This document shows positions 1 to 9,467 of a stretch of DNA of 64,000 bases, one piece after another. A program made the translations under genes and the position numbers. This DNA is from Brachionus manjavacas (Eukaryota; Rotifera; Eurotatoria; Ploima; Brachionidae): NCBI GenBank assembly GCA_019054805.1, contig JAHQIY010000002.1, positions 496,001 through 560,000 on the forward strand. Reading direction: 5' to 3'. Position 1 is the stretch's first letter. The number at the start of each line of letters is the position of its first letter. The notes under the pieces were generated by a model, which ran no database searches, had not been told where the DNA came from, and saw nothing but the letters and a program-made list of their open reading frames with translations.

Positions 1-617
1 TTTTTTTTTTACTTGTACTTAAAATGAAAGAATTTTTTCTTATAAAAATCAAAATAACTTTTAAATTTGTTTAAATAATTTGCCCATGATTTTAATAAGT
101 TGTATTTTTAGTAAGTTTGCTGAAGAGATTAATTAATTTTTAATTAGTACAAATCCTGTAAAAAGCTATCTAAGTCAGCTTCGATGGCGTTCAAACACAT
201 TTCGGTAAGTCTTTTCGAAGCACTAGATATCCGATATAATAATAACAAAAAATACGATGCTAAAAGGTTTATTGGATTCTCTTAAAAGATAAAAAAAATA
301 AATGGGACTTAAACATTTCTGTTGGATTAGCCTCCTTAGATCTAATTTTTAAGTTAAATTTAAGAGCAGTTGAACACTAAACAAGGATAGGTCTTACGGG
401 AACATGAAACAAAATTGGATCATTTAAGCTCTTATCCAAATTATTATTCAACTCCTCAACTTTTCATTTGCATCTAATCATTAATTTCTGTTTGATAAAT
501 CTTTCCCTCTACATTGATTAAAATCGCTAATATGCACTATTTAAGTAAAGAAAATTTTGTCCTAAAGATATTGATGAATAAAAAATTTTTCTTAATTATG
601 AATAAATAAAGTTTAAT
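1..617. other. AT-rich stretch without a supported gene
   Basis: Low-complexity A/T sequence. The only coding-like piece is a short minus-strand open stretch ending with a stop at 144-146, discussed under rejected items. No RNA gene or clear repeat boundary was seen. Confidence 0.6.
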
Positions 618-717
618 ATTTTGTGTTTGAATTAAAAAATGTATCCAAAGTTTAAATTCAAAAAGTGCGATGTTTAAAATTTTTTTCAGTTTCAAATAAA
701 AAATAATTATAAGTTAA
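618..717 (+). repeat. Dispersed repeat, copy A (copy B at 63158)
   Basis: About 100 bp matching 63158-63269 in the same orientation. Shared blocks include AATGTATCCAA, AAAAAGTGCGATGTTT and TTTTTCAGTTTCAAATAAAAA, in the same order with small indels. No coding capacity. Probably two copies of a short interspersed or MITE-type element, seen by eye only; ends not defined. Confidence 0.7.
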
Positions 718-940
718 TACTCTAAGATTTTTTCTATTTGAAATTAAACTTTTTAGTGAAATAGAATTGTTTTTTTTTTTAATTTGAAGAAGCTTTAAAA
801 ATAGCATTTTCTCTGATAATAACTTAAATAAAAAAATTTATATCATTATTTATTTTTTAAGAATTTAAATCTTTGCTGGTCTCAGTTGTTTATTTTAGAT
901 TCAAAGTAAACAATTTTCCAACAACAAAAACCTTTATTGC

Positions 941-1039
941 TATGTCTCATTCTGCTATTTCCAAGTCGAAGATTCATGGAGTTTGGGTTCCTAGGGATAT
1001 TGGCAAGGAGGAAAGGAGGAATTTTTCTTGGATGTGCTA
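941..1039 (+). pseudogene. Short coding relic, possibly mariner-like transposase
   Basis: An open stretch from ATG 941 to TAG 1039 encodes a basic peptide with the motif HGVWVPRDIGKEERR. This resembles the G-x-WVPH-x-L segment that follows the helix-turn-helix domain in mariner-type transposases. Downstream sequence to about 1200 has stops in every frame. The surrounding DNA is more GC-balanced than its neighbourhood, as expected for decayed coding sequence. The assignment rests on one short motif. Confidence 0.25.
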
Positions 1040-1471
1040 GCATCCATTTATGGATTGCATTGTTTTTTAGCCCCAAGCTGGTCTTAATTGATGTGGAGTG
1101 ATTGGATTCTTGGATTAGTGGTACAAGTTTTGATTAACGATCCCTAGTTATTTTGTCGGCGGATTGTTGAGCCGCAACAATACCATTTTCTAAGTATTAA
1201 TAAAAAATGGAAGGTGGACTCTTTTTGAATTAAAAATAAAAATTACTAATTAAATATTGGTAGTAGGTTTATTCGACGCTAATAAATTCGACGACCATTA
1301 ATTTTACTAGATGTAATTTACGAGTTAATTTTGACTAAAAAAATAAATAGACACCATAAAACCTCGACGTCTATTAATTTAACTAAAAACTTGACATAAA
1401 ATTCGACTTCACTTGACTTAACTTGACTTGACTCGGCGAAAATAATTAAAAATAAAAAAGTTGATTGAATA

Positions 1472-2095
1472 ATGGACGAAGAATTGTCTAATTGCTTTGA
1501 AAAATTAGATTTATGTGGATCACAATGTGTCGGAAATTTACTAATTTATCGTAATTTCGAACACAAACTAGATTATGTGGCGAAAACTACCAATAAACAT
1601 AGTTGGAGATGTAACACTCAACCAGACTGTAAAGATCGAATTTATACAATTGGTTTGTACCCGCCAATTACAGAGGGTAATGTTTGGCATGAACATCCTG
1701 CTCAACCAGCAAAAATAGAAGTTCGTAAAGCAATAAAAGATCTAAAAAGTACAAATACAAGTACAGCAAAAAGTACTATTCAAAACGCACAAAGAACTTT
1801 ATCCATTGAAGCACAAGTAATTTTACCAAATTATGACGCCTTAAGACAGCGTATGTTATCAAAAAAAAAACCTTATTCGCACTATCCAAAGCCAGAAAAA
1901 AGACAAGATCTGATATTGCCTGAAGAGTTCACGTTTACATGTAATAAGCAAAAATTTAATATCTTTGATTCTGGAAACGGCGATCCAAATCGAATTATTA
2001 TGTTTGGCACAGAAAATTAAAAATTAATAAAGTCCAATTTGAATTGGTATGTTGATGGAAAATTCTCTTTCGTCAATTATATCACGTCCAATTAA
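1472..2095 (+). pseudogene. MULE transposase N-terminal part with FLYWCH zinc finger, broken by a stop
   Basis: Residues 20-75 form a FLYWCH-type finger: hydrophobic core, HSWRC, then C-x4-R and an H-x-H ending (WHEHP). The next 100 residues match the linker of FLYWCH-MULE transposases (an LPNYDALRQRM segment, then basic residues and DLILPEEF). The open frame stops with TAA at 2018-2020. The same frame continues past the stop with LIKSNLNWYVDGKFS, the start of the MULE catalytic domain, whose WxVDG(T/K)F aspartate is the first acidic catalytic residue, and stops again at 2093-2095. The rest of the DDE domain is absent. TTCGACG-type repeats and CTTGACTTAACTTGACTTG at 1270-1440 may be its 5' terminal region. 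Known family: Mutator-like elements. Inactive as it stands. Confidence 0.8.
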
Positions 2096-2484
2096 ACGTA
2101 GTCAAAAAAATACAACATGAAAGTATACACATCCTTGAATATTAAATATTTTATTATTAATTTCAATCAGTGGTGGAGCAATTTCTAAAGGGAGAATAAT
2201 CAAAAAAATAAAAATCAAATTAAATTCATAAATTTTAAGAAACAATCATTAGATGGTTAAATTTTGATAAAACCAACATACTTTATTTAGCTTTTAATAA
2301 AAAAATTTAATTTTTCCTTATCCTTTTTGGCTAGTTGAATTCATCTGAATGATTTGAAAAAAAAATTCAAAATAAAAATTTAAATACAATTTCAAAATTC
2401 AATTAATTTATTTAAAAAAGAAAAAAAATAAAATATTTTTATTTTTTTATTATCATGACTTAACTAACAATATACGGCGTCATT
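2096..2484. other. AT-rich spacer
   Basis: Between the MULE relic and the YME1L stop codon. Poly-A and poly-T runs only; it probably includes the 3' UTR of the YME1L gene, which is read from the other strand. No feature defined. Confidence 0.5.
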
Positions 2485-3450
2485 TTACAATTTATGTTTT
2501 TCTATAAGGTTCTTAATTTGGTCAACATCTAGCGTCTCGTAGATCATCAGGGCGTCGGCAATAAGCTTCAACTCAACAGGATGATTTTTTAGTATATTTT
2601 TGGCTCGGTCGTATGATTCATTTAGTATTTTCTTTATCTCTTGATCCAACAACTCCTGAGTTGAAGAGCTCAGATTCGACTTTTCATCGTCAAAAACCCT
2701 AGGGCCAATTTTTTCACTCATGCCAAGCATTCTGACCATTTGGGTAGCAATACTGGTGGCAGACTTGAAATCGGACATGGCTCCAGTGGTAACTTTATCA
2801 TGGCCGAAGACCAGCTCTTCAGCAACACGACCTCCCATTGACACATCCATTTTGGCCAGCAATTGTGACCGTGTCATCGAATAGCCATCGTTTTCAGGTA
2901 CAAAAGCTGTATGACCCAACGATTGAGCTAAATGAAACATTGTAAAAAATTGCTTAAAAAAGTGAAAAATTTTACATCTTGGCAAAATGGTGACTTTGTG
3001 CAAGGGGTCCGAGTCTTTGGTGAAATAAGCGACCAGGACATGTCCAGCCTCGTGATAGGCAGTGTTTTTATTACACTCTTCATCAGCGAGTCTAGATTTT
3101 CCATAGCCGAGCAATGTTCTGTCCAAAGCCCATTCGAGATGTTCCATGGCGACTGTGTGGCTTGAAGTCACCGCAGCTCTCAGCGCTGCTTGGTTTACTA
3201 TGTTCTCAATGGAAGATCCACCAAAACCAGCTAGTTGTCTGGCCAAAAATTCCACATCGACATTTCGGTCTTTGGCCACTTTTTCCAAATAAAATTCCAA
3301 AATCTCTTTCCTTGCCTTGAAGTCCGGCTTGTCTATCCTGACCTCCACATCAAAGCGTCCCGGTCTGAGCAAAGCATTGTCCAGTGTGTCGCGTCTATTA
3401 GTCGCGCCCAGCACTATTACTCCTTCATTCTTCTGAAAGCCGTCCAAAAT
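2485..3450 (-). CDS. YME1L1: YME1L-type mitochondrial i-AAA protease, C-terminal half (5' part missing)
   Basis: Homologous to the FtsH/YME1L family, ATP-dependent zinc proteases of the mitochondrial inner membrane that face the intermembrane space. Visible in order: second half of the AAA module (MDGF-like DGFQKN, GATNRRD, then LLRPGRFD with the arginine finger), the small AAA subdomain, and the M41 peptidase with zinc motif HEAGH and the downstream MGGRVAEELVFG segment with its aspartate ligand. The C-terminus has the usual length. Two exons: 2976-3450 and 2485-2927, separated by a 48-nt intron. Walker A, Walker B and the membrane anchor are absent. The exon starts inside the target-site duplication of a hAT element, and upstream sequence is all transposon. 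Either the 5' exons lie beyond TE-filled introns or the locus is a truncated copy. The frame is intact to the stop. Confidence 0.85.
   Translation of the reverse strand: MLDGFQKNEGVIVLGATNRRDTLDNALLRPGRFDVEVRIDKPDFKARKEILEFYLEKVAKDRNVDVEFLARQLAGFGGSSIENIVNQAALRAAVTSSHTVAMEHLEWALDRTLLGYGKSRLADEECNKNTAYHEAGHVLVAYFTKDSDPLHKVTILPRCKIFHFFKQFFTMFHLAQSLGHTAFVPENDGYSMTRSQLLAKMDVSMGGRVAEELVFGHDKVTTGAMSDFKSATSIATQMVRMLGMSEKIGPRVFDDEKSNLSSSTQELLDQEIKKILNESYDRAKNILKNHPVELKLIADALMIYETLDVDQIKNLIEKHKL
2928..2975 (-). other. 48-nt in-frame intron of the YME1L gene
   Basis: Begins GTAAAATT and ends TTTCATTTAG on the minus strand. It is a multiple of three without a stop, so a naive translation reads through it and inserts 16 foreign residues between the strand ending ILPR and SLGHT. 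Removing it gives PRSQSLGH, matching the family pattern PRGxxLGH. Its size equals the other mini-introns in this window. Confidence 0.85.
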
Positions 3451-4047
3451 CTATGCTAGTGGTTGGAGTTTTCTCTTTAGTTTAGTTAATCAATTTTTTT
3501 GACTAGTTTTAAGCAAATTAAAATTTAGCCAACTAGTTTTTTAGTTAACTAAAATTTAGTCCGCTTATTTTTAGTTAACTTTTTTAGTCGACTAAATTTT
3601 AGTAAATTAAAAGCTAGTCGACTAAAAACTTATTTCTAGTAAACTTAATTAAAATTTATAATTAAAGTTTTTTACGGAAAATTTTTACTAATATTTATAA
3701 TTAAGACTTAATCTTTAAAGAAATTTAATTTATTTTTTTTAAGTTTATTATTTTAAATGGCTTTGAGTAGTTAAACTCCTTTCACGATTGTAGTTTAGGT
3801 ATTTTTGAAAATGTTTAAAATTAGTTCAAAAAAAAAAGACATTAGAAAGTTTAAAGGAAAAAATTTTGAAGAAAATAGCCACAATTTTAAGGCATATGAA
3901 GGTTTTTTTCATTTAAGTATTGTTTATCATACTTATCTTGATATATTCTTCTAAATTAACACTATTTTCACGGAAGCATAAAGAACGTATAAGCTTAAAT
4001 AAAATTATCACCGCTTCAAAAAATTAAAAGTTACTTAAACAATGAAA

Positions 4048-4207
4048 AAACTATTATCAACTTTCTTTTTTTAGCTTATTTACTTTATTTTAATTCTTTC
4101 TTTATCTCATTTTATTAACTTTAATTTTATTTTTTTTTTTTTTTTTTTTTTTTTTATTTTAACTTATTCTGAAGGAGCTTTAGCTCGGTACAGAAAACAA
4201 ATAAATA
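4048..4207 (+). mobile_element. 3' end of a non-LTR retrotransposon
   Basis: Matches the 3' regions of the copies at 13741 and 44079: TTAGCTTATTTACT, TTATTAACTTTAATTTTATTT, then the terminal hairpin GGAGCTTTAGCTCGGTACAG followed by AACAAATAAATAA. The hairpin (GAGCT/AGCTC) and short A-rich repeat tail are typical of a LINE 3' terminus used for target-primed integration. An extended T run divides it. Heavily 5'-truncated, and nested in the hAT element. Confidence 0.75.
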
Positions 4208-4754
4208 AACTATCGATTTAAAAAATGATAACTAGAAAATCGCTTGCTCAATTAGACATCATCAGATCCGAAAAGTTAAAAGATTTCGAACAAAAAATAA
4301 AAAATTTTATAACTGCTATTCCAATTTTTTTTTAAATATATCACTAAAAACTCAATATGAAAAGAAAATTTAAAAAAATAACAAGTCAAGATCGTTTTTT
4401 TTCCGTTGGAAGAACTCATAAAAATTAAATATGATTAAATTATCAATAAAAGATTTATTGAATCATTGATTTTTTTGGTTAAAAATTAACGAGTAAGCAA
4501 GTAAATAATTAAATTCGTATCCTATCAATCAACCAATAGAATATAGAAGATAAAAATTAGAATTTCCGTTAATGATTCTTTTAGGCTTAACTAATTTTAA
4601 ATATGGATTTGTTGCCTATCCTCCTTAAAAAAGTTTCCACACAAAAAAATTATAACTGTCTAAATAAAGAAATGTTTATTTTAATTAAAAAACAATCAAT
4701 TAATTTCCAAAATCAAATCTAAAATTTTTGTCTAAAATACAATAAAAATTTAAA

Positions 4755-5954
4755 ATGTCTAATAAAAGAAGGAGAACAAGCGTTGCATCTAACTTAGGAG
4801 AAAACTATAGAATGGATGAATTTCTTCAAGAAAATTACAACGAATTAAATTTACAAACATAAGCATCAGACGCTCAGCCGACTCAATCAATTTCAAATGA
4901 AAGCTTTCATGTTGAAGAAACATCTTCGAGGGATCCGATTTTCAAGGGTCTGAGATTTTCTTCGAGGAATTTGGCATACTACAAAAAGATAATGTTGTTG
5001 TTCAAATGTTGCAATGTTTAGAATGCAAAAAAGATAACTTTCTAAAATATTATCAAAAGACTTCGGCAAAAACCAATCTCGACTATCATTTAGAGGTAAA
5101 ACACGGGAAAAAAATTGCAAAAAAACAAAGAAAAATTTACTCATCAGATAATATAGAACAAGAAAAAACAGATAGAGCCCTTTTGTTTTTTACCTTTTTC
5201 AATTGTAGAAAATTCACATTTTAAGGAATTTGTTTTAGAAAAGAACTAGCTTATCTAGAAGAATTAGTTAATGTCCTGTCCATTTTTGATAAAGTAAGTG
5301 AAACGTTAATTGGAGAAAATTATGTAACTAGTTCAATGATCGTTCCAGTTTTTAAATATATTGAAATGAAGTTAAGAATAAAAAATAATAACTCAACTTT
5401 CGAAAAAAACATAAAAAATGCGTTAAAAGGTTATTTTGATGAATATTTAAACAACTATGACTTAAAATCAAATGATTTTCTTTTATCAGCTACATTTTTG
5501 CATCCTTTTAATAAAAAATTTCAATTTATCACTAATGTATTAAGCAGAAATAATTGTCTAAACCTAGCAAAAAACTTTTTAATTAACTTATTTAAGACGA
5601 AAAGATATGACGAAAGATATCAAGTCTAAAGAAAAAAATTCAAGAGAGAGAAAGGCAATTAAAAAAAAAAATTAAAATTCGATTCAGATACTGAGGAAAC
5701 AGATAGAGAAATTTTTGACATTAAAAAAGAAATAAAAAGTTATCTAAATAATGATAAGAATGAAGATGCTATAGCCTTTTGGAAAAACAATATTTATGAG
5801 TATCCGATATTGTCTATTTTGGCAAGTGTAAACCAGCGTTCCGAGTGAAAGATTGTTTTCTGATGCTGGTTATCAGCTCTGGGATCGAAGAAATAGGCTT
5901 TCAAAAGAAAATTTTGAAAAAAAAATGTTCTTGTATGAAATCAAAGATTTATGA
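4755..5954 (+). pseudogene. hAT transposase, decayed (BED finger and C-terminal dimerisation domain)
   Basis: An N-terminal frame starts at ATG 4755 and hits TAA in-frame near 4860. In another frame 5006-5120 encodes a BED-type finger (CLECKKD, then LDYHLEVKHGKK, i.e. C-x2-C and H-x4-H). 5336-5629 encodes the central part preceding the dimerisation domain (a FLLSATFLHPF segment). 5840-5954 encodes the hAT C-terminus with VPSERLFSDAG and DRRNRLSKENFEKK before the stop. The parts lie in different frames, so the gene is inactive. Catalytic residues were not located. Confidence 0.8.
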
Positions 5955-6413
5955 GTTAGTGCTAGTTGATTTTTTTTTTACATTTTTTTTTGATTTTTTT
6001 TGTATTTGATTGTATGTATTTTTTCTTCTAAAATATTAAATTTTCCTTAAAAAAAAAGCTAAATAAATGTTTTTTAAAATTTTTATTTTTTTCTCCACTA
6101 TTCCCATTATATCTCGCTTGCCCCATAATTTTCCGCTATCCCTAAATTGTCTCACTAAGATATCTCACTTCTCCCACTAAAACTATTTTTTACTTAATAT
6201 AATACTAATCCCGATATCATCGCAAATAGCATCTGCTAATTTCAAATTTTTTGTACTCTAAGTCTAACTAATTCGACTAAATTAAAATTTAGTCGATTAA
6301 AAATTAGTTAAATAAAAACTAGTTGGCTAAATTTTAGTTAACTAAAAATAAGTCGACTTAATTTTAGCCGACTAAACTAAATTAGTTAAGTTAAAGCCCA
6401 TCAATACTCTATG

Positions 6414-6460
6414 CTTTTGTTTTTACCATTTTGGCATTCAAGTACGACTATTAGTATGAC
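6414..6460. repeat. Repeat shared with 18242-18282
   Basis: CTTTTGTTTTTACCATTTTGG plus about 20 further bases occur almost identically in DNAH10 intron 5, beside a hAT C-terminus. At both sites it probably represents hAT 3'-flanking sequence. Here it forms the outer flank of the 2.95-kb hAT element, so that element landed in older TE sequence. Confidence 0.7.
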
Positions 6461-6796
6461 TAATAATTTTTTTTTCAAATTTAAAATAAAATTTTTCAAG
6501 AACTAAATGATTTTTTTAAATCCGTTCTTAAATGTAAATTTTTTTTAAGGATTGAAACCAAAATAAAATTGACATTTAAAATTTATTCAAATAATTCGAC
6601 TATATTGTTATAATAATTTTGCTTGAAAATTTAATAAATGTTTAATTAGTATAAAGAAACTATAAGCTCTAATACAAAGCTTTCTAAACCTTCTTTGAAT
6701 TCTTAAAAAATTATAAAAATAAGCTGCCAAGCCGAATTTCTGCAGCTTTCTAACTCTTTTTTTTATTAGTTTTAAATAAAAACACATTTTTTATGC

Positions 6797-7156
6797 TTAT
6801 ATTTGTAATCGTTTGCCCATGTACCAGGCGTAAATGCGCCTTAAAGGCGCGTCCGCCGGATTTTCGGCGTATGGTACGTATGAGGCGATAACGTTGTACT
6901 TCGTTCTGGCTCAATTTACATAAATGATGAGGGACAGGAACCTGTTCATGAAGTCCCTGTCTGTGGTAAAGAATTTTCGCCATTTGGCTCTACCATGTTT
7001 CCATAGACCAACAACTGCTTGATTTTCGATGAAGAGTTTCAAGCTCTGGTTCTTTTCCATGACTGTAGTTAATAGGATTGAGGACGCTGTTTCGTTGAAA
7101 AGGATAGAAGCAGACGAGACCGTCAGTGAGAAATCCCTTCCCAAGTGGACATGCAC
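6797..7156 (-). pseudogene. RNase-H-like retroelement fragment
   Basis: The minus strand encodes FIENQAVVGLW, then after an in-frame TGA (near 6912) SYVPYAENPADAPLRR. The pair DNQAVV-x-W ... YVPxxENPADxxSR is the end of the RNase H domain in DIRS- and Gypsy-like retroelements. GC content is well above the surroundings. The first aspartate of the motif is replaced by E in the visible frame. It abuts the LINE RT relic at 7162 without a gap, so the two may be joined by rearrangement. Which retroelement class it belongs to is not settled. Confidence 0.5.
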
Positions 7157-7161
7157 GGCTC

Positions 7162-7882
7162 CTAACTGGTAATCCGAAGCATCCGTACAACAAATGCTTC
7201 TCCGTTTCTACGTCCTCCAAAAGTATAATTTTTTAGTTTTAGGATGAGTCTAATGTAGTACCAGTACTTCCTTCGACTGGCTGGGGTCATAAAGAGGAAA
7301 GTGTTAATAATTTGACTCACCCTCTCCGCGAAGCCTAGGTAGTAATTTAAATATCCCCTGACCCTTTTTAATTCACGGCCCTTTGTATTATAAATAAGGA
7401 GGAATTCACATAATTGTTGACAAAAAGTTGCCCGAAATATGTTTGAGTCCCTTTTTGTGAAGGGGTTCCAGACTGCTGCTGCAAACTCTAGATTTGGTCT
7501 AACATACGAAACGTACAACTGTTTGAATGTCTTAAAGAACTAGCATTTGCAAGCTTGCTTTAATTTACCTAAAACTGCGTTAGCTTTGTTAGCTGTTTGT
7601 GTCGCTTGATGAGTCCATATTTGGTCATCAGTTAGATAAGTTCCGAAGATCTTTCTCTACTTTTGTATGGAAAATTGGTAAGTTATTCATTGACAATTCG
7701 ATTCCGTTAATAGTTTTATTTTTGAAGAACATAAATTTGCATTTGTCTTCGTTAAATTTAAGTTGGCAATCGTCCGACCATTTAACAATTGTGTCAATGC
7801 CTGTTTGCAACTGCTCAGCATTTAGACGGTTCATAATGATGTTTATCAGCGTGTAAATCCTTAGCTTAGGACATCCTTCCAT
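7162..7882 (-). pseudogene. Non-LTR retrotransposon reverse transcriptase, 3' part, decayed
   Basis: In order on the minus strand: LQTGIDTIVKWSDDCQ and LKFNEDKCKFM (palm, downstream of the YxDD motif), DLGTYLTDDQIWTHQ and ANKANAVLGKLKQAC (the DLG / KAN..LG signature), then YVSYVRPNLEFAAAVWNPF (the VRPxLEYA..VW thumb motif). This order is standard for Jockey/CR1-type LINEs. At least two stops or frameshifts (about 7627 and 7540) interrupt it. The catalytic core and endonuclease are not present. Confidence 0.85.
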
Positions 7883-8101
7883 CCCGAAACATTTTTCCCC
7901 AGTACAACACGCTGCTTCCTTGCATTGAAAAATCAGAGAGCTTATCTTATCGCCAAATCCGTAAGATTTATGGTGCAGCCAATATCCCTTGTTATTTAAT
8001 TCTTTAATTTTTAAAAAAATTTTAAATCAAATCTTAATAATTTCTTTAATTGTTTTTAGATAATTCATTTATTTAAAATATCATAAAAGAATAATTAAGG
8101 G

Positions 8102-9467
8102 ATGAATGAACTTAAGAAAAAATTAGGGAAAAATTTTTTGGAAAAAAACGATAAGAAAGAAAACGAACTTCAGCAAACTTGCTTAAATTTTTTAGACACC
8201 ATTGATCAGCACATTGATACAGAAAAGAAAGTAAATTTAAAAAAGAATTCGAAAAAATCTATGGTATCAACAATACAACTTATGATATTGAGAAATTTAA
8301 TAAAGATTGCAAAAACATTATTTCTCGTCAAATTCTAATACCAGTTTTTAAAAACAATTTTTTTTATTAACTGATTTTGCTCCGGTTGACCATTGTTTCT
8401 ATCAATCAATTGTGGAGGCTCTTTTTGAAAAAATAAAAGAAAAACACGATGAATCGATAAAAGAGCTTAATAATCGATGCAATCAGATAACTTATCAGCA
8501 ATCAATGCAATCGTATGGAATACCGATTGGTCCAAGTTGTTCCAAAAAATTAACTGAAATTTTGCTTTTTAGCATAGATTTAGAATTTTTAAAAATGATC
8601 AAAAGAATCTTTAAAGAATTTTTGAACGACGACTCTGGTGAAAAAATAATTTATTATAGATATTCTGATACTTATTTTATTATCTTTCAAGAAACAGGAT
8701 CAAATATGATAAAAAAAATTAAAGAGTTTCTGAGCGAAATTTTTGAAATATTTTTAAAAAATTACAATTTTAATTTTCAATCAAGTAAAAGCGAAATAAT
8801 AAAACTTGACGATTTTTTAAAGAAATTGGGCGACAAAGAAAATTCAGCAATTAAAATCAATAACTTCTTGAAATTTGAAAATGATGACAATGATGTGAAC
8901 ATGTTTTTTGAAGAAATCCATAAGATTGATTATTATCAAATTATTGAAATAATTAAAAACTTAGAAATAAAGGACGATGATCATTTAATAAGACTGTATG
9001 ATTATTTTTCTTATTACCAAGTTCATATATTGGATTTATTTTTTAGAAAAACTAGACAGCATTTAGAAAATTTAAAACAATATAATGAAAATGAAAGAAT
9101 TAAGAAAATATTAGAATTTATAGAAACAAAATCCAATACGAATTATAAATTTTATCAATTGATGATAGATCAACTAATTATTGATTATGGAGATGAAAAT
9201 CAATTTTTAAAAATTGAAACCGAAAAAATTGAAAAAACAATAGGATGTTTCTACTATCCTAATTATTTATTTAAAAAATTCCAAAAATTTCCTGAATTTG
9301 AAACATTTTTTTCAGATAGGATGGCCTATACCGAATTTAATACGTGGAAAAAAATTGGATATCTAATATTTATACCAAGAATGACAAGAAACACAAGAAT
9401 AAGCGAGTTCCAGTATATTGACTTTCAGAAAGAAAATAATACTGAACCATTTTTGAATTTCAATTAA
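8102..9467 (+). CDS. Reverse transcriptase of Abi/UG (DRT) type, possibly of bacterial origin, with two frame breaks
   Basis: The main frame (8412-9467, 351 residues) contains QSYGIPIGPSCSKKLTEI and then FSIDLEF, which fit the Q-x-x-G-[IL]-P-[IQ]-G-P-x-x-S-x-x-x-x-E ... ID signature (motif B) of Abi/UG reverse transcriptases. About 65 residues on comes RYSDTYFIIF at the place of motif C (RYxDDYxI), with the second Asp changed to Thr. Just upstream, across a break at a T8 run near 8358, the frame reads LLTDFAPVDHCFYQSIVEAL, resembling motif A (TDIxxFYxSI..AL). A further break near 8235 lies at an A6 run; before it an N-terminal frame starts at ATG 8102. The C-terminal 200 residues are rich in K, E, I and aromatic residues with no LINE, telomerase or Penelope signature, as in UG-type RTs. 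Total span is about 455 codons. Both breaks sit in homopolymers, so a pseudogene and an assembly error are both possible. No endonuclease or LTRs are visible. Confidence 0.6.

Larger units (their letters stand above)
3457..6406. mobile_element. 2.95-kb hAT transposon with 8-bp target duplication
   Basis: Flanked by ATCTATGC (3449-3456) and CTCTATGC (6407-6414), a 7/8 match with the central TA expected for Buster-type hAT duplications. The ends are related inverted repeats (TAGTGGTTGG on the left; TATTGATGGGC on the right, read inward). Subterminal regions on both sides (3478-3640 and 6255-6395) are packed with TTTAGTCGACTAAA-type and TTAGTTAACTAAA-type motifs in inverted orientation. It contains a decayed transposase (4755-5954) and a LINE 3' end (4048-4207). 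Confidence 0.8.

Noticed and set aside
144..222. Minus-strand open stretch ending LTEMCLNAIEADLDSFLQ and a stop, with a TAG acceptor just upstream
   Set aside because: Only about 26 codons, no second exon, no recognised family; too little to call a terminal exon.
882..1076. 64-codon minus-strand ORF
   Set aside because: Shadow of the plus-strand coding relic at 941-1039; codon composition is better on the plus strand.
7890..8000. Plus-strand helix-turn-helix-like peptide (LSYRQIRKIYGAANIP)
   Set aside because: Could be the start of a transposase, but the open stretch is under 40 codons and has no continuation.
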